Assembly: GCF_964656455.1 (NCBI RefSeq)
Contig: NC_135724.1
Location: 9,787,466-9,851,465, forward strand
Direction of reading: 5' to 3'
Source of the DNA: Halichoerus grypus
Lineage: Eukaryota > Chordata > Mammalia > Carnivora > Phocidae
Length of the DNA stretch: 64,000 nucleotides
Shown here one piece after another: positions 1 through 11,248 of this stretch (the first letter of the stretch is position 1; each line of letters opens with the position of its first letter). Below the pieces are notes generated by a model. That model did no database searches. It was not told where the DNA came from and saw nothing but the letters and a program-made list of their open reading frames with translations. A program made the translations under genes and the position numbers.

Positions 1-1020
1 ACCCGCTCATTTCTCATTCATAGCATTATTGATGATTGCACTTAAATAAATCTATTGCATAATGAATGGTGTAATTAACCACACAAATATTAGCCATAAG
101 CTCCATAGTTGCAAAAACTATTGCTGTCATATTTCAGAATGTTGTCTCCAGTGCCTCAAACATATTTAATGATTAGTAAATATTTTTTGAAAAACTGAGT
201 AGCTTAAAGGATAATTAAAACTTTTCTAAGTAGATAGATAAGTAAACCATTTCTAGTCTGAGTAGGAACTGTCATTTGAAGCTTAGGGGTGAAGTCAATA
301 ACTCTAGTTAAAAATAACAAAAGGAGAAATGTTGCTCATAGACAGAGATATTACACAATGGGAAACGTGTGGTCTGAAGAGTATGGTGGAAGGAAAAAGG
401 TCAGGAAGCATAAATTTCAGTCAAGATCATCGGTGTATCAATGTATGACTTTGAGTTCTCCACCTTGGAAAATCACCTAAAGTCTCTGCTCCAGAGATTT
501 CTTTATTTATTAGCACAGCTGGTTCTAGTGCAATTCAAAAGAATGGAAAATACAATTAATTAATTAATTAACTAATTAATTAATTAATATATTTCAAATC
601 TTTCATTCAAGTAAAGGATTGAGAATCAAAAACATGACATGAAGGAAAGCAGCTATGTTAGGTGGCAGAGTTGTGATCAGATAGAGCATAAATGCAATGT
701 GCAGTGTTAACAGCTCTTTAAAATTTGAATGTCTTGTATGACTTGATTGAAATATAAAATTAATGGTTTATAAACCTATTATTGAGTTAAATGAAACATC
801 TACTAGCACATTTAAAGCAGTTATTTTCTAATCTCTTCTGAGCTTATTCGCCAACGGAACAGATGAATGCATTTCTAATCAACTACAAATTCAAATGTGA
901 AATGATCATTTGGTTCATTAAAAAAAAGAAGAAAAAAAGTAGTGAGCTTTCCAAATGCGCCATTATTGTTACACTTAGATTCCAGGGAGGAAAATACTAG
1001 TAAGACTTGTTACTGAGTTT
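1..1020. other. AT-rich intergenic DNA, no gene seen
   Basis: No exon-like or recognisable repeat sequence apart from the short AATT-type tract listed separately. The one frame over 60 codons (289-480) lacks any recognisable motif. Confidence 0.6.
553..590. repeat. (TTAA)n simple repeat
   Basis: A run of AATT/TTAA tetranucleotides interrupted by one ACTAATT unit. It is self-complementary. Confidence 0.85.
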
Positions 1021-1028
1021 CCTTTACT

Positions 1029-1032
1029 TATA

Positions 1033-1064
<32 letters not shown>

Positions 1065-1250
1065 AAGATTTTATTTATTTATTTGAGAGAGAGAGGGAGC
1101 ATGCATGTGCAGGGGGAGCTGCAGAAGGAGAGGAAGAAGTAGATTCCTGGCCAAGCAGAGAGCCCAATGTGGGGCCCAATCCCAGGACCCTGGAATCATG
1201 ACCTGAGCTGAAGGCAGATGCTTAACCGACTGAGCCACCCAGGCACACCC
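1029..1250 (-). mobile_element. CAN-SINE (minus) with adjoining (TA)n
   Basis: A (TA)n run (about 1029-1049) passes into a T-tract, then AAGATTTTATTTATTTATTTG, a GA-rich body and the tRNA-derived head in reverse complement (GACTGAGCCACCCAGGC). Possible imperfect flanking repeats are CCTTTACTTA (1021-1030) and CCTCTGCTTA (1252-1261). The (TA)n lies on the tail side and may derive from target or tail slippage. Confidence 0.88.
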
Positions 1251-1550
1251 TCCTCTGCTTATATTTTTGATGGTTGTATTTAAAGGTATAAAATCAAATA
1301 TGTTTATATGTTTCACAGAGTTCTGCCTTTGAAAAAGAATAGTTTCTCTAAAGCTTAGAGCAGGTAGATTGATCAGAATATTAAAGACAAACTTTGTTGT
1401 TTTTTAAGTGACTGTTTTTCCTAATATATTTCCAGAGGCATAGTTTGGAAGGAATATTGAATAGCAAGTCAGTTGTCATACCCATTCTGCAGTACATGTG
1501 AAGAAGTGTTTAAGGACACTTGCAATAAAGAAGTTTCTAAGAATAATTTT

Positions 1551-1769
1551 TTTTTAAAGAATTTTATTTTTATTTTATTTTTTTAAAAAGATTTTATTTA
1601 TTTGACAGAGAGAGACAGCGAGAAAGGGAACACAAGCAGGGGGAGAGGGAGAGGGAGAAGCAGGCTTCCCGTGGAGCAGGGAGCCCGATGCGGGGCTCGA
1701 TCCCAGGACCCTGAGATCATGACCTGAGCCGAAGGCAGATGCTTAATGACTGAGCCACCCAGGTGCCCC
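1551..1769 (-). mobile_element. CAN-SINE (minus) with target-site duplication
   Basis: T-rich tail complement, GA-rich body, then the reverse complement of the tRNA-Lys-like head ending CCACCCAGGTGCCCC. Direct repeat TCTAAGAATAATTTT flanks it at 1536-1550 and 1770-1784. Arctoid-type body (GCAGGCTTCCCGTGGAGCAGGGAGCCCGATGC-like). Confidence 0.95.
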
Positions 1770-1849
1770 TCTAAGAATAATTTTAAAAAGTCGATTGTCA
1801 ATGATTTTTTTTGAGGCTGCCTCCTGTTATCTACAAAGTAATACTGACA

Positions 1850-1920
1850 GAAAAAAGGAAAGGGAGAGAAAGAGAGAAAGAAGGAAAGAGAGAAAGAAAG
1901 AAAGAAGGAAAGAAAGACAG
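1850..1920. repeat. GA/GAAA-rich polypurine tract
   Basis: About 70 bp of uninterrupted purines on the plus strand, mostly GAAA, GGAAA and GAGA units. The open frame on the minus strand here is translated low-complexity sequence. Confidence 0.9.
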
Positions 1921-2405
1921 ACCTACCAATATTTAAAGCTGTAATTAACATAAATTATGAAATACTAAAAGTATCAAAAGGAAAAATAAAATATAATAGG
2001 ATTTCTGTATTAAAATGTATAACTTTAGGACAAAAGCTGTAATTTTATAATTTGAACTCCAATCTCAAACTGTGATCACAGATTTTATGATAATAATTAT
2101 AATAATTAGTATGTCCTTTCATAACTTTAAAAATATTAATTTTTATCACGAAAAAAATATGGTGTTTTTTATTTTTACCTTTCTAAGATAATGAAGATAT
2201 AAATCAAATGTAAAAAATAAAAATTAAAAATGAATGAGAAGTAAATATATTAAATTAGTAAAAATGAAAACAATCATTTTGTATACCTTATATTTTATTT
2301 GTAAAGAAGAGCCAAAAGTTGGATAGCTAGTGCATGGAGTTGCTATTTCTTGTAGAAGCTCATCTACATAGGATGCATATTATAAATGACAGATACACAT
2401 AGAGT
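1921..2405. other. AT-rich spacer, nothing recognised
   Basis: Very AT-rich, no reading frame of note, no repeat that I can name. Confidence 0.5.
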
Positions 2406-2420
2406 TGCAACTTAAGTTTT

Positions 2421-2646
2421 TTTTTTTATTTTTTATTTTTATTTTTTTTAAAGATTTTATTTATTTATTTGAGAGAGAGAGACTGAGAGAGAGAGAGCAT
2501 GAGAGGGGGGAGGGTTGGGAGGGTCAGAGGGAGAAGCAGACTCCCTGCCGAGCAGGGAGCCCGATGCAGGACTCGATCCTGGGACTCCAGGATCATGACC
2601 TGAGCCGAAGGCAGTCTCTTAACCAACTGAGCCACCCAGGCGCCCC
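2421..2646 (-). mobile_element. CAN-SINE (minus) with perfect TSD
   Basis: Long T/A tail complement, AAAGATTTTATTTATTTATTTGAGAG, GA/GGG-rich body and reverse-complement head ending CACCCAGGCGCCCC. Perfect 15-bp duplication TGCAACTTAAGTTTT at 2406-2420 and 2647-2661. The plus-strand open frame at 2405-2656 is merely the translated SINE. Confidence 0.95.
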
Positions 2647-3019
2647 TGCAACTTAAGTTTTAAAGTCAGTACATTCTGACATGAAAAATATGCACTTCAA
2701 AGTTGATAACATATGCCCCCTATTATGTCGAAAAATTTCTGTTACCCTGAAGAGATTTATCTTCAGAGTAGGAAGCAGCAATTCAATAGTAATTAAAAAG
2801 AATAAATCATTTGCATAAGATATTCATTCAATATAATGTATAAAAACAGGCACCCTCCAATGAAACTGTCTAATGAAACAGGTTTGAAAGACCTGTGATC
2901 TCTATGTTTAATGTGCTACATAGCAAGATCTATGTTAAGTGTAAATGTAGGTGCTAAAAGTGGGCTTGATTTTAGAATTTTATCATAAATTTGGCTCCAT
3001 AGCACTTAATTTCATTCTT

Positions 3020-3226
3020 TTTTTTTTTTTTTTTTTTTAAAGATTTTATTTATTTATTTGACAGAAAGAGAGACAGCTAGAGAGGGAACACAAGCAGGGG
3101 GAGTGGGAGAGGGAGAAGCAGGCTTCCCGCGGAGCAGGGAGCCCGATGCGGGGCTCGATCCCAGCACCCTGGCATCATGGCCTGAGCCGAAGGCAGACGC
3201 TTAACGACTGAGCCACCCAGGCGCCC
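3020..3226 (-). mobile_element. CAN-SINE (minus) with TSD
   Basis: T-tract of about 20, then the standard reverse-complement SINE ending GCCACCCAGGCGCCC. Flanked by 16-bp repeats differing at one base: ACTTAATTTCATTCTT (3004-3019) and ACTTGATTTCATTCTT (3227-3242). Confidence 0.95.
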
Positions 3227-4055
3227 ACTTGATTTCATTCTTAATTAAGTCTGGCCTTGGCAATCTCTCTGTATGTATCGTACAGCAGCTGTAAACATAA
3301 ACACACACATACAGAAAGGGGGGCGGTTGGCAGGATTTGAAGTGTTACCAACTACAAAGGATGGAAGTTTGTCTAGATCATAAGATAAAAATCTGTATTG
3401 ATAATTATTTGTTAAGGGACAAGTAACTTTCACTAAATCTTGGAATTTTCTGTATCATAGGTCATATATATATTCCTGCTATAGTATATAATATTTTTGT
3501 AATTTTTACTTTACCTCTCCCACTATTCTGTGGGTCCTTTTTGAGCCATTAACTGTCTGCCTCCCAGAGCTAAGCACAAAGCCTGGCATATTAGATGCAT
3601 TAAATGTGCATTAAGTTTTGAATTAAATCAATCAGATCAAATCGAGTTGAATTAGAAGTACTGGTAACTTTAAACTGTTATCCTAACAGAAAACTTCATG
3701 AAGGTCTAGGACTAGGGACAAACAATGGATATAAAAAGCAGGTGGGTATCAGAACTGGCATACAATGTGAAAAAATGTGTGGGGAAGTTCTGTAGGTTAG
3801 GAGAAGATTTGTATCAGAAACATGAAAGAAGTAAAGATGAAGTTGAAATGGAACAAGGACTTGACACAGAAGTGAGTTTCCTTAGTCTTCAAGTAGACTA
3901 TTTCAGTTCCTAAACCCTGGAAAGAGTCAATATCAAACTCTGGAGATCTACAGAGCCTGAGTTAAAATTTGTATCATTCCATCTTGATCCATCTTGACAA
4001 GGGACACAAAGTGGAATAAAAAAATCAGATAGACATATGAGGAAACCTGTCTTTC
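3227..4055. other. Intergenic DNA, weak L2/MIR-like tail only
   Basis: Around 3540-3625 the words AAGCACAAAGCCTGGCATATTAGATGCATTAAA resemble the degenerate 3' end shared by L2 and MIR (CCTGGCACATAGTAGG...). Otherwise nothing identifiable. Frames at 3725-3913 and 3910-4104 show no family signature. Confidence 0.35.
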
Positions 4056-4447
4056 TGATGAAGCATAGTTGGAAGAAAGGCAGGCAGGGGCAAGAGGCCC
4101 CCACCCTAAAAGGAAACCACCCTTAAAAGGATTTTATAAGAGCCCTCCACCCTTTCCCATGTGATAGGGTAGATGACAAAAACCTGACTGGGTGACAGGC
4201 GCAGGGAGGTTTAATCAGATTAAATCAGCCTGCCAACAAGCCCATAAAAACCCCTAGACTTAGAAACTCTGATGGCAACCCTATCGGGCCCCCTCTCTCT
4301 TCAGGAGCTTTGTACTATCGCTCAGTAACTTTACTATTGCTCAATAAACTTTGCCGCCCACCACTCTTCATCTGTCTACTTCTTCATTCTTTGAAGCGGC
4401 AGGACCGAGAACCATGGGCACTAAAGGAGAAGAAAATCCTGTTAACA
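4056..4447 (+). mobile_element. Candidate solo LTR of a class I endogenous retrovirus
   Basis: The segment has LTR layout: an upstream U3-like part, CCCATAAAAACCCC (about 4239-4252) as a TATA-like box, then AATAAA in CTCAATAAACTTTGCC (about 4342) as a polyadenylation signal, then the CATCTGTCTACTTC...GGACCGAGAACC type of U5 seen in gammaretrovirus-like mammalian LTRs. A TG at 4056 and a CA at 4446-4447 could be the ends, bordered by a 4-bp repeat TTTC (4052-4055, 4448-4451). No gag, pol or env remnant lies beside it, so it looks like a solo LTR. Family not assigned; the exact ends are inferred. Confidence 0.6.
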
Positions 4448-4880
4448 TTTCTAGCTTAGCCCTTTGATTTCACTTCTGGCAGGTCAGCATGATCAGGAAA
4501 TAAACAAGAAAAGACAACGACTCTCAATTTTCAAGCAGAAGGATTTCAGAATAAGGTATTGCTTAGATAGGTTATGGAAGAGCTAAAACTCCAAAATAGG
4601 GACAAGGAGGTGACCTAAAGATTAACAAAAGCAAAAAGCTGCTGCTGTTTTGGGGCTGAAAAGCTATTACTGGAACTAGGGGAATAGTTTCAGTGTTACC
4701 AGAACCAAGAATTTGGAATCAGAGGACTTCTGTTCATTAAGTCCTGGAACATGAAGGAGATAGAATGGCTGCCAGAGATGCCTCCCAGGATTGAGTGGGA
4801 GCTGGTCCTTTCCTGCCATCTTATGGTCTTCTGTTACTGCCTTTGGCTATACCTAGCCATGGAAGTCTGCTGCAATACAA
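4448..4880. other. Intergenic DNA, nothing recognised
   Basis: No reading frame, RNA gene or nameable repeat seen. Confidence 0.45.
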
Positions 4881-4937
4881 AAATAATAAATAAATAAATG
4901 AATAAATAAATAAATATAGAATTAAATAATAAATAAT
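4881..4937. repeat. (AATA)n simple repeat
   Basis: AATAAATAAATAAATG-like tetranucleotides with a few substitutions. Confidence 0.85.
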
Positions 4938-5233
4938 AGGGAAGAGGAAAGGATTGGATCTGGGAACAAAAAAGCCAAGATTATGCACAGCCATTTTACA
5001 TTTTCTACTTAGCTTCTATCCTCACTATTCTCTACATGTAAGCTCTTGTGGAAGAGCCTTAAACTTCATCTATCATGATGCAATTATCAATTCAATAAGG
5101 AATGTGAACAGCCTTTTAACAAATGGTGCTGAGATAATGGGATAGCCACAAGCAAAAAAATCAAGATGGATCCCTATCGCATATATACATGAAAATTAAC
5201 TCAAACGGATCACTGATTTAAAGATATGGTCTA

Positions 5234-5447
5234 GGGATGCCTGGGTGGCTCAGTCGGTTAAGCGTCTGCCTTCGGCTCAGGTCATGATCCCAGGGTCCTG
5301 GGATCGAGTCCTGCATCGGGCTCCCTGCTCCGCGGGAGGCCTGCTTCTCCCTCTCCCCCTCCCCCTGCTTGTGTTCCCTCTCTCACTGTCTCTCTCTCTC
5401 TTTGTCAAATAAATAAAAATTTAAAAAAATAAAAAAATAAAAAAAAT
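5234..5447 (+). mobile_element. CAN-SINE nested in L1
   Basis: Starts GGATGCCTGGGTGGCTCAG, then the tRNA-derived head, CT-rich body and an AATAAAAAA tail. Flanking 14-bp repeats AAAGATATGGTCTA (5220-5233) and AAAGATACGGTCTA (5448-5461), one mismatch. Splits the L1 described separately. Confidence 0.95.
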
Positions 5448-6613
5448 AAAGATACGGTCTAAAGTGATAAGATTCTCAGTAAAAAACAGGAGTATATCTT
5501 TGTGGTCTTGAGTTAAACATTGATTTTTAGAAACAATACAAAAAGGCAGAAGCAACAAAAGAAAAAAAGATAATTTGGCTTCATCAAAATCAAAAACTTT
5601 TTGCTTCAAAGAATACCATCAGGAAAGTGCAGTGAACAGCATGCGGAATGAGAGAAAATTTTTGCAATCATGTACCTGATAAAGGACTTATATCTAGAAT
5701 ATATAAAGGACTCTTAACAATTCAGTAACAGAAAAATAAAAAAACCTAACTCAAAAATGGGCAAAACATTTGAAGATACAGTCATCTGAAGAAGTTACAC
5801 AAATAAGCACAATATACAGTGTATAAGCACGATATACAATAAGCACATGGAAAGATGCTCAATATCATTAGTCATTAGGGAAATCAAATTAAAACCACAA
5901 GGAGTAACCACTTCATACCCACTAGGATGGCTAAAATCCAAGACAGTCAATGACTAGTGTTAGTGAGAATGTGGAGAAATTGGAACCCTCACATATGGTG
6001 GGTGAAAATATAGAACAGTGCAGAGGCTTTTGAAAAAAAATGGCATTTCCTCAAACTTTTAAACTGAAGTAAGATCTGGCAGTTCTAGTCCTAGCTATAT
6101 ACCCAAGACAATTTGAAATGTATGTCCACACAAAACCTTGTACACTGATATTCATAGTGGTACCATTCATAATAGCCAAGACTGCTAAGGAATAGATAAA
6201 ATTTGGTTTATCCATACAAAGCCACATATTCAGCCTTAAAAATAAGTGAGGCATTGATACATGCTATAACATGGATAAACCTTAAAAAATATGCTAAGTG
6301 AAAGGAGTTAGTCAAAAAAGAGCAATATTATATGATTCCATTTATATGCAATATCTAAAATAGGCAAATCTATAGAATAGAAAGTATAAGTTTGCTTCTC
6401 TATAACTGGGAGGGGAGAAGTGTTGAGTGGGCATGGGGGCTTGAGAAGTGGCTACTAATGCATGCAAGGTTTCTTATGGGGTATTGACATGAGAGGCAGT
6501 AATGGGATGGTTGCAAAACATTGTGGATATAAAACCACTAAAAAACACCGAAATGGACACTTTCAAGAGTGAAATTTATGTTATACGACTTACATCTCAA
6601 TAAATCCATTAAT

Positions 6614-6812
6614 GGGGCACCCAGGTGGTTCAGTGGGTTAAGTGCCTGTCTTTGGCTAAGGTCATGATCCCAGAGTCCTGGGATCCAGAGCCCGTATCAG
6701 GCTCTTTGCTCAGCGGGAAGTCTGCTTCTCCCTTTCCCTCTGCCTGCCGTTCCCCCTGCTTGTGCTCTCAATCTCTGTCAAATAAATACATAAAATCTTA
6801 AAAAAAGAGAAA
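6614..6812 (+). mobile_element. CAN-SINE inserted in the L1 3' terminus
   Basis: Begins GGGGCACCCAGGTGGTTCAG and ends TAAATACATAAAATCTTAAAAAAAG. It separates the L1 polyadenylation signal CTCAATAAA from the L1 terminal GGCTGTTAAAAA, so it landed within about 10 bp of the L1 end. No clear TSD. Confidence 0.9.
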
Positions 6813-6840
6813 AAAAAAGGCTGTTAAAAAGAGGGCATTT

Positions 6841-7058
6841 AAAGGGCGCCTGGTGGCTCAGTCAGTTGAGTGACAGCCGCTTGATTTTGGCTTAGGTCAC
6901 AATCCCAGGGTCATGAGATTGAGCCCCACCTTGGGCTCCATGCTTAGAAAAGAGTCTGCTTGAGATTCTCTCTCCCTCTCTCTCTGCCCCTTCCCCGGCC
7001 TGAGCACATGCTCTCTCTCCCTCTCTTTAAAATAAATAAATCTTTAAAATTAAAAAAA
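6841..7058 (+). mobile_element. Older-type CAN-SINE with TSD
   Basis: Head AAGGGCGCCTGGTGGCTCAGTCAG, the older body type (CTTGATTTTGGCTTAGGTCACAATC, GAGTCTGCTTGAGATTCTCTC), and an A-rich tail. Perfect 15-bp repeats AAAAAGAGGGCATTT at 6826-6840 and 7059-7073; the left copy includes the A-tail of the preceding L1. Confidence 0.95.
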
Positions 7059-7073
7059 AAAAAGAGGGCATTT

Positions 7074-8158
7074 GACTTTTCCTCATAAACAAAACATGTA
7101 TCTTTTGAGTCCCTTCCATCAAAAAAGTATTGTTCATGCTTTGGGAACCTAAAATGGCTAAGATCATATTTTGAAAACTGTAAGAAGCAGATTAAAACAA
7201 AATATTGGATTTTCAAAAGTACACATTGTGTGTGATGAGAGACACAATCAAGAGAGGTTTGTTTAAGTTGCTACCTGTGATGTTGCTATGAAAATCAGCC
7301 AAGTGTACGGGGAGGAAAATGAATGTTTATTTGTGTCTGACTCAATATACTGTTCTGCACTGTCCCGTAATCAGATGCCGATCTCCGTTTATTTTTATAA
7401 CCCTTCTCTTCATTTTCTTCATGGTTAAATTGTATGATATGTGTTGTTCTGCTTCAGGAAGAACCATCTGTTGTGTAATTATCACCAGGGGCTCACCATT
7501 ATCTCAAGGTGTAGAAATTCAACATTATAGGTAATATGAATGCATAATTTATTATGCCTATGGACCTAATTGAAAACTCAAATGTCTCCAGTAAGAACTC
7601 TATTTGATCAAGAATTGTCCGCCTTGCAAAATGGCATGTTTCTCTCAAACTTGTGAACAAAACAACTTCTAAACCTCAAAATTTACTGAGCAATTTTTTT
7701 TTTTAATGGGAGTTTTTTTGGCTTTGAAACAATTACACTCGATTCAGAATAACTAAAGATGTAAAAATAATGTCTGTGAAAAAAAGAGGAAATATTATAT
7801 TCATTGGTAGTCATTTGTGACTTTGAAGCTTTATTACTGTTTAGGAAGTAGGAAGGGCAATTATAATAATATGGGATAATGCCGATCAAAACATAGGAAG
7901 CAATCCTCACCATAACGGGTTGTTTTCCTCTTTCTGAACTGCATAAGCTAGAGGGGAAAAAATAATAATAAAGATAATAGTTAACTACTATTCTGTTATA
8001 TCATATCTTCGTTTTAGTCCCTAGACTCAGATACCTGTGTCTATTAGGCAGATTATGTGTCAAAAGAAATGTTTCATTTTCATTAGAGAATCTCAGATAG
8101 ATAATATGAGTTTTTATTTAGAAAATATAAAAATGAAAATAGAGCATATTCATGTCCA
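7074..8158. other. AT-rich intergenic DNA, no gene seen
   Basis: Frames at 7319-7534 and 7683-7913 are chance AT-rich translations. No named repeat recognised. Confidence 0.5.
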
Positions 8159-8175
8159 TCTGGTGCATTGTCTTT

Positions 8176-8369
8176 TTTTTTATAAGATTTGTGTATTTAT
8201 TTGAGAGAGAGCATGAGCAGGAAGGGCAGAGAGAGAGGGAGAGAGAATCTCAAGCAGACTCCACGCTGAGCGTAGAGCCTGACTCGGGGCTTGATCTCAC
8301 AACCCTGAGATCACGACCTGAGCTGAAACCAAGAGTTGGAGGCTTAATTGACTGTACCACCCAGGTTCC
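8176..8369 (-). mobile_element. Older-type CAN-SINE (minus) with TSD
   Basis: T-tract, AAGATTTGTGTATTTATTTGAGAG, body including CTGAGATCACGACCTGAGCTGAAACCAAGAGTT (the older subtype word), ending ACCACCCAGGTTCC. Perfect 17-bp repeat TCTGGTGCATTGTCTTT at 8159-8175 and 8370-8386. Confidence 0.95.
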
Positions 8370-8734
8370 TCTGGTGCATTGTCTTTAAATATTCCTGCTC
8401 CCCTGATAACATGGTTTCCAAATTTCATAAGATCTGTAAAATTAACACTTGAGCCCGCTGGCTCCAATTTCTCTTATGAGTTACTAAAACTTACCCTAAA
8501 TAACAAATTATTTTAAAGTTGTATATTATGATATTTAGTGTACCCAATAGAAATATGTACCTGGTCTACTTTTGTTATGCTTCTGAATTCTGAAAGCTAC
8601 TGTCAGATTGGACACATCTTGTTCAGATGTATACATTTAGCATTCCTTGAAAGACATCTCTAACCCCAGAATACACATAGATAGCAACAGGTTTAATTGA
8701 AAAATAATACATAGTTCACATCATGCCATCCAGG

Positions 8735-9612
8735 AAATGCAAATTAACACAGCAATGAGATGCCTCTATACACCTGTTAGAACGGCCAAAATCTGGGACA
8801 CCTACAACACCAAATGCTGACAAGGATGTGGAGCAATAGGAACCCTCATTCATGCTGGTGGGAATGCAAAATGTTATAGCCACTTTTGAGGACATTTCAG
8901 TGCTTTCTTACAAAACTAAGCATATTCTTACATGATCCAACAACCATACTTCTTGGCATTTACTCAAAGGTGAAAACTTATGTCCACACAAAAACCTGCA
9001 CATGGATGTTTATTGCAGTTTTATTCATAATTGTCAAAACTAAGATGTCCTTGAGTAGGCGAATAGATAAATAATCTGTGGTACATCCAGACAGTGGAGT
9101 ATTATTCAGCATAAAAAAAGAGCTGTAAAGCCATCAAAAGACATGGAGAAAACTTAAATGTATGTTATTCAGTGAAATAAGTCAGTCTGAAAAGGGTACA
9201 TACTATATGATTCTTATATGACCTTCTGGAAAAGGAAAACTATGGAGATGGTAAAAAGATCATTGCTGTGGTAGAGGTAGGAGAAGGATAAACAAGTGGA
9301 GCACAGAGGATGTTTAGGGCAGTGAAACTACTATGAATGATACTATAATGATGGATACACATCATTATACATTTGTCAAAACCCATAGAATATGCAACAC
9401 CAAGACTGAACCCTAAGGTAAACTACTGACTTTGAGTGATAATGATGTATCAGTGTAGGCTTATCCACCATAACAAATGTGACACTTTGGTGACCAATGG
9501 TGATAATGGGAGGTTGTGCATGTGTGGAGGCAAGGGGTAGCTGGGAAATCTCTACACTTTTCTTCCAATTTTTCTATGAACCTAGAACTTCTCTAAAAAA
9601 AAAAATATTGAA
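8735..9612 (+). mobile_element. Old L1 3' end (ORF2 C-terminus and 3'UTR)
   Basis: Recognisable L1 words in order: GGAAATGCAAATTAACACAGCAATGAGATG, GGATGTGGAGCAATAGGAACCCTCATTCATGCTGG, ACTTATGTCCACACAAAAACCTGCACATGG, AGTGGAGTATTATTCAGC, then a 3'UTR with AGCACAGAGGATGTTTAGGGCAGTGAAACTA, GATACACATCATTATACATTTG and a terminal CTAGAACTTCTCTAAAAAAAAAAATA. Sense orientation, 5'-truncated, inactivated by many substitutions. Older mammalian L1MA/L1MB-like by its 3'UTR. Confidence 0.88.
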
Positions 9613-9751
9613 AAAATGCACACCTTTAAGTATATTTATTTTAAAAATATAAAATTACTAATAACTCATATTGTGCTTTTACTAGTAAGACTGAATTTGT
9701 GTAAATGTTAACCAGGTATTACTGAAGGAAATATTTATGATTTACAAGTCC

Positions 9752-9920
9752 AGTGGTTCTCAGAATAATGTCCTGGGATGATCATTAGCAAGGTACCTGG
9801 GAGTCTGTTACAACTGTAGAATCTCCTATTGCATCCCAGGCCTCTGAAGCAGAGACTGTGGGCTGAGGCTGTGCAATCTATGTTTCCACACACACTGAGG
9901 GCTGAGGACCACAGGTCTAG
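9752..9920 (+). mobile_element. MER5-like hAT-Charlie relic
   Basis: Starts CCAGTGGTTCTCAGAA, matching the CAGNGGTTCTCA terminal repeat of MER5, continues with CCTGGGAGTCTGTTAC and CAGGCCTCTGAAGCAGAGACT, and ends GAGGACCACAGG. Nonautonomous DNA transposon, heavily diverged. Confidence 0.7.
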
Positions 9921-10598
9921 TGTATGTTGATTTCTGTCATCGTTCATATCTAGTTGACTTCTGTCCACTTGGTGCACCTTTCACAAGAATGATCATTTTC
10001 CTGTGTCAGGAACAAGGTAGCCATATATTATACTTGACTGTCCAGCATTTGTTGAACCTTCCCTCAATATTTTGTTTTATATAATAGTTTCATACATCGT
10101 GTGTCCCACCCTCCCAAAGTGGATATCCAAATACTAAATTTGCCCACTTCCCTGCAGTGAGAAGACACATTGTCTAGGTTATCCCAATTAGATACACTCA
10201 AAGGGGAACTGGGTTTGAGAGGGGTAGGATGAAGGATGGCCACAAATAGGTCAGTTGATATGTGGGTAAGCACAGTGGTGCGACGTCTGGTTCTTTGGGA
10301 GCTGGTGTGTAGCCTTGTCAGTGCCCAGTGATAGTGATGGTGTCTTGCTAGAACATCCTCTCACTGTTCACAGCTTTTGGCTCCACTGCTCTGGACTGAA
10401 TAGCACTAAGCCTGGTTCTCTGACTTTTCTGGAAATTCTGTGAACTTACCAATTTCCTTTCGCAAAAACTTGCTTTTTAATCTTGCTAGAGTCGATTTTG
10501 TTCTTCCCAACTAAGAATACCAAATGAGGAGAATATTTGCTATTATTTATAGAAAATTCTATCTTTGGCTGTAATTGGCAGATACACTTTACAGTTGG
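9921..10598. other. Intergenic DNA, nothing recognised
   Basis: Frames at 9735-9977 and 10064-10273 on the minus strand show no family motif. Confidence 0.45.
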
Positions 10599-10614
10599 CA
10601 TCAGCTATATTTTT

Positions 10615-10673
10615 TTGCTTGAAGTGTAGTTGACATGTTATATTAGCTTCAGGTGTACAACATAGTGATTCAA
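10615..10673 (-). mobile_element. Very short retrotransposon fragment with TSD
   Basis: About 59 bp (GAAGTGTAGTTGACATGTTA...CAGGTGTACAACATAGTGATTCAA) of a dispersed mammalian repeat word, preceded by a T-run. It is bounded by 16-bp direct repeats CATCAGCTATATTTTT (10599-10614) and CATCGGCTATATTTTT (10674-10689). The layout fits an extremely truncated minus-strand LINE insertion; the source family is uncertain. Confidence 0.6.
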
Positions 10674-10689
10674 CATCGGCTATATTTTT

Positions 10690-11231
10690 GAGTTCTAAGT
10701 GCCTCTTTTCTTTAAAGCACAGTGTAAGTGGGATCCTCACATTGGAGTGATTGTTGCCAGTTACTCCAGACAGAGGAATAGCTTCTGTGTACTTGGAGTG
10801 TGCTTTGGATTTCTGCTCTGTATCTTCCTCAGCAGTCTGTCATCTCCCTGAACACCTCGATTTGTTTCTTCGCATTGTTTATTGTCCTTGCTTCAGTTAC
10901 CTCAAAATTGTCCTTGAGTGGTTCTTTGTGGGTGTGATGATTTTATGGTTCCTGGTTTTTTGTCAGGAACAGCTTCTAAAATGAGCCTGACCTTGACTCC
11001 ACACCGAGCGAGAGTCCACGCACGCTGGATTATTTCCTACATATCCAAATGGCTCATTCCCCCTCCATCCTTGCCTGAAGCTACTGGGAATTTATTGCTC
11101 AATCCTTTTATATGCATTTTGTGGTAGTGTGTGATTCCTGGCCTGAACCTATTTTACTGAAAAAGTGGAAAGATATGGCAGTTAGTAGGATGTACTATGG
11201 ATTAAATTTTAGAAATGTTAAATTTTGTGTT
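10690..11231. other. Intergenic DNA, nothing recognised
   Basis: Two overlapping plus-strand frames (10751-10984, 10918-11127) carry no recognisable domain. Confidence 0.4.
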
Positions 11232-11248
11232 AGAAAATAATTGGTTAG

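Larger units (their letters stand above)
5080..6830 (+). mobile_element. Old L1 3' end (ORF2 C-terminus and 3'UTR), interrupted by two SINEs
   Basis: Sense-strand L1 words occur in the right order: AAATGGTGCTGAGA (5120s), GGACTTATATCTAGAATATATA (5680s), AACTCAAAAATGGGCAAA (5750), ATCAAATTAAAACCACAAGGAGTAACC (5880s), GAATGTGGAGAAATTGGAACCCTCA (5970s), TATGTCCACACAAAACC, CATGGATAAACCTTAA, ATGATTCCATTTATATG and GATTGCAAAACATTGTG-type 3'UTR. The terminal CTCAATAAA...GGCTGTTAAAAA is split by the SINE at 6614-6812. Many stops and indels show it is dead; divergence suggests an L1M-age copy, truncated at its 5' end. Confidence 0.85.
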
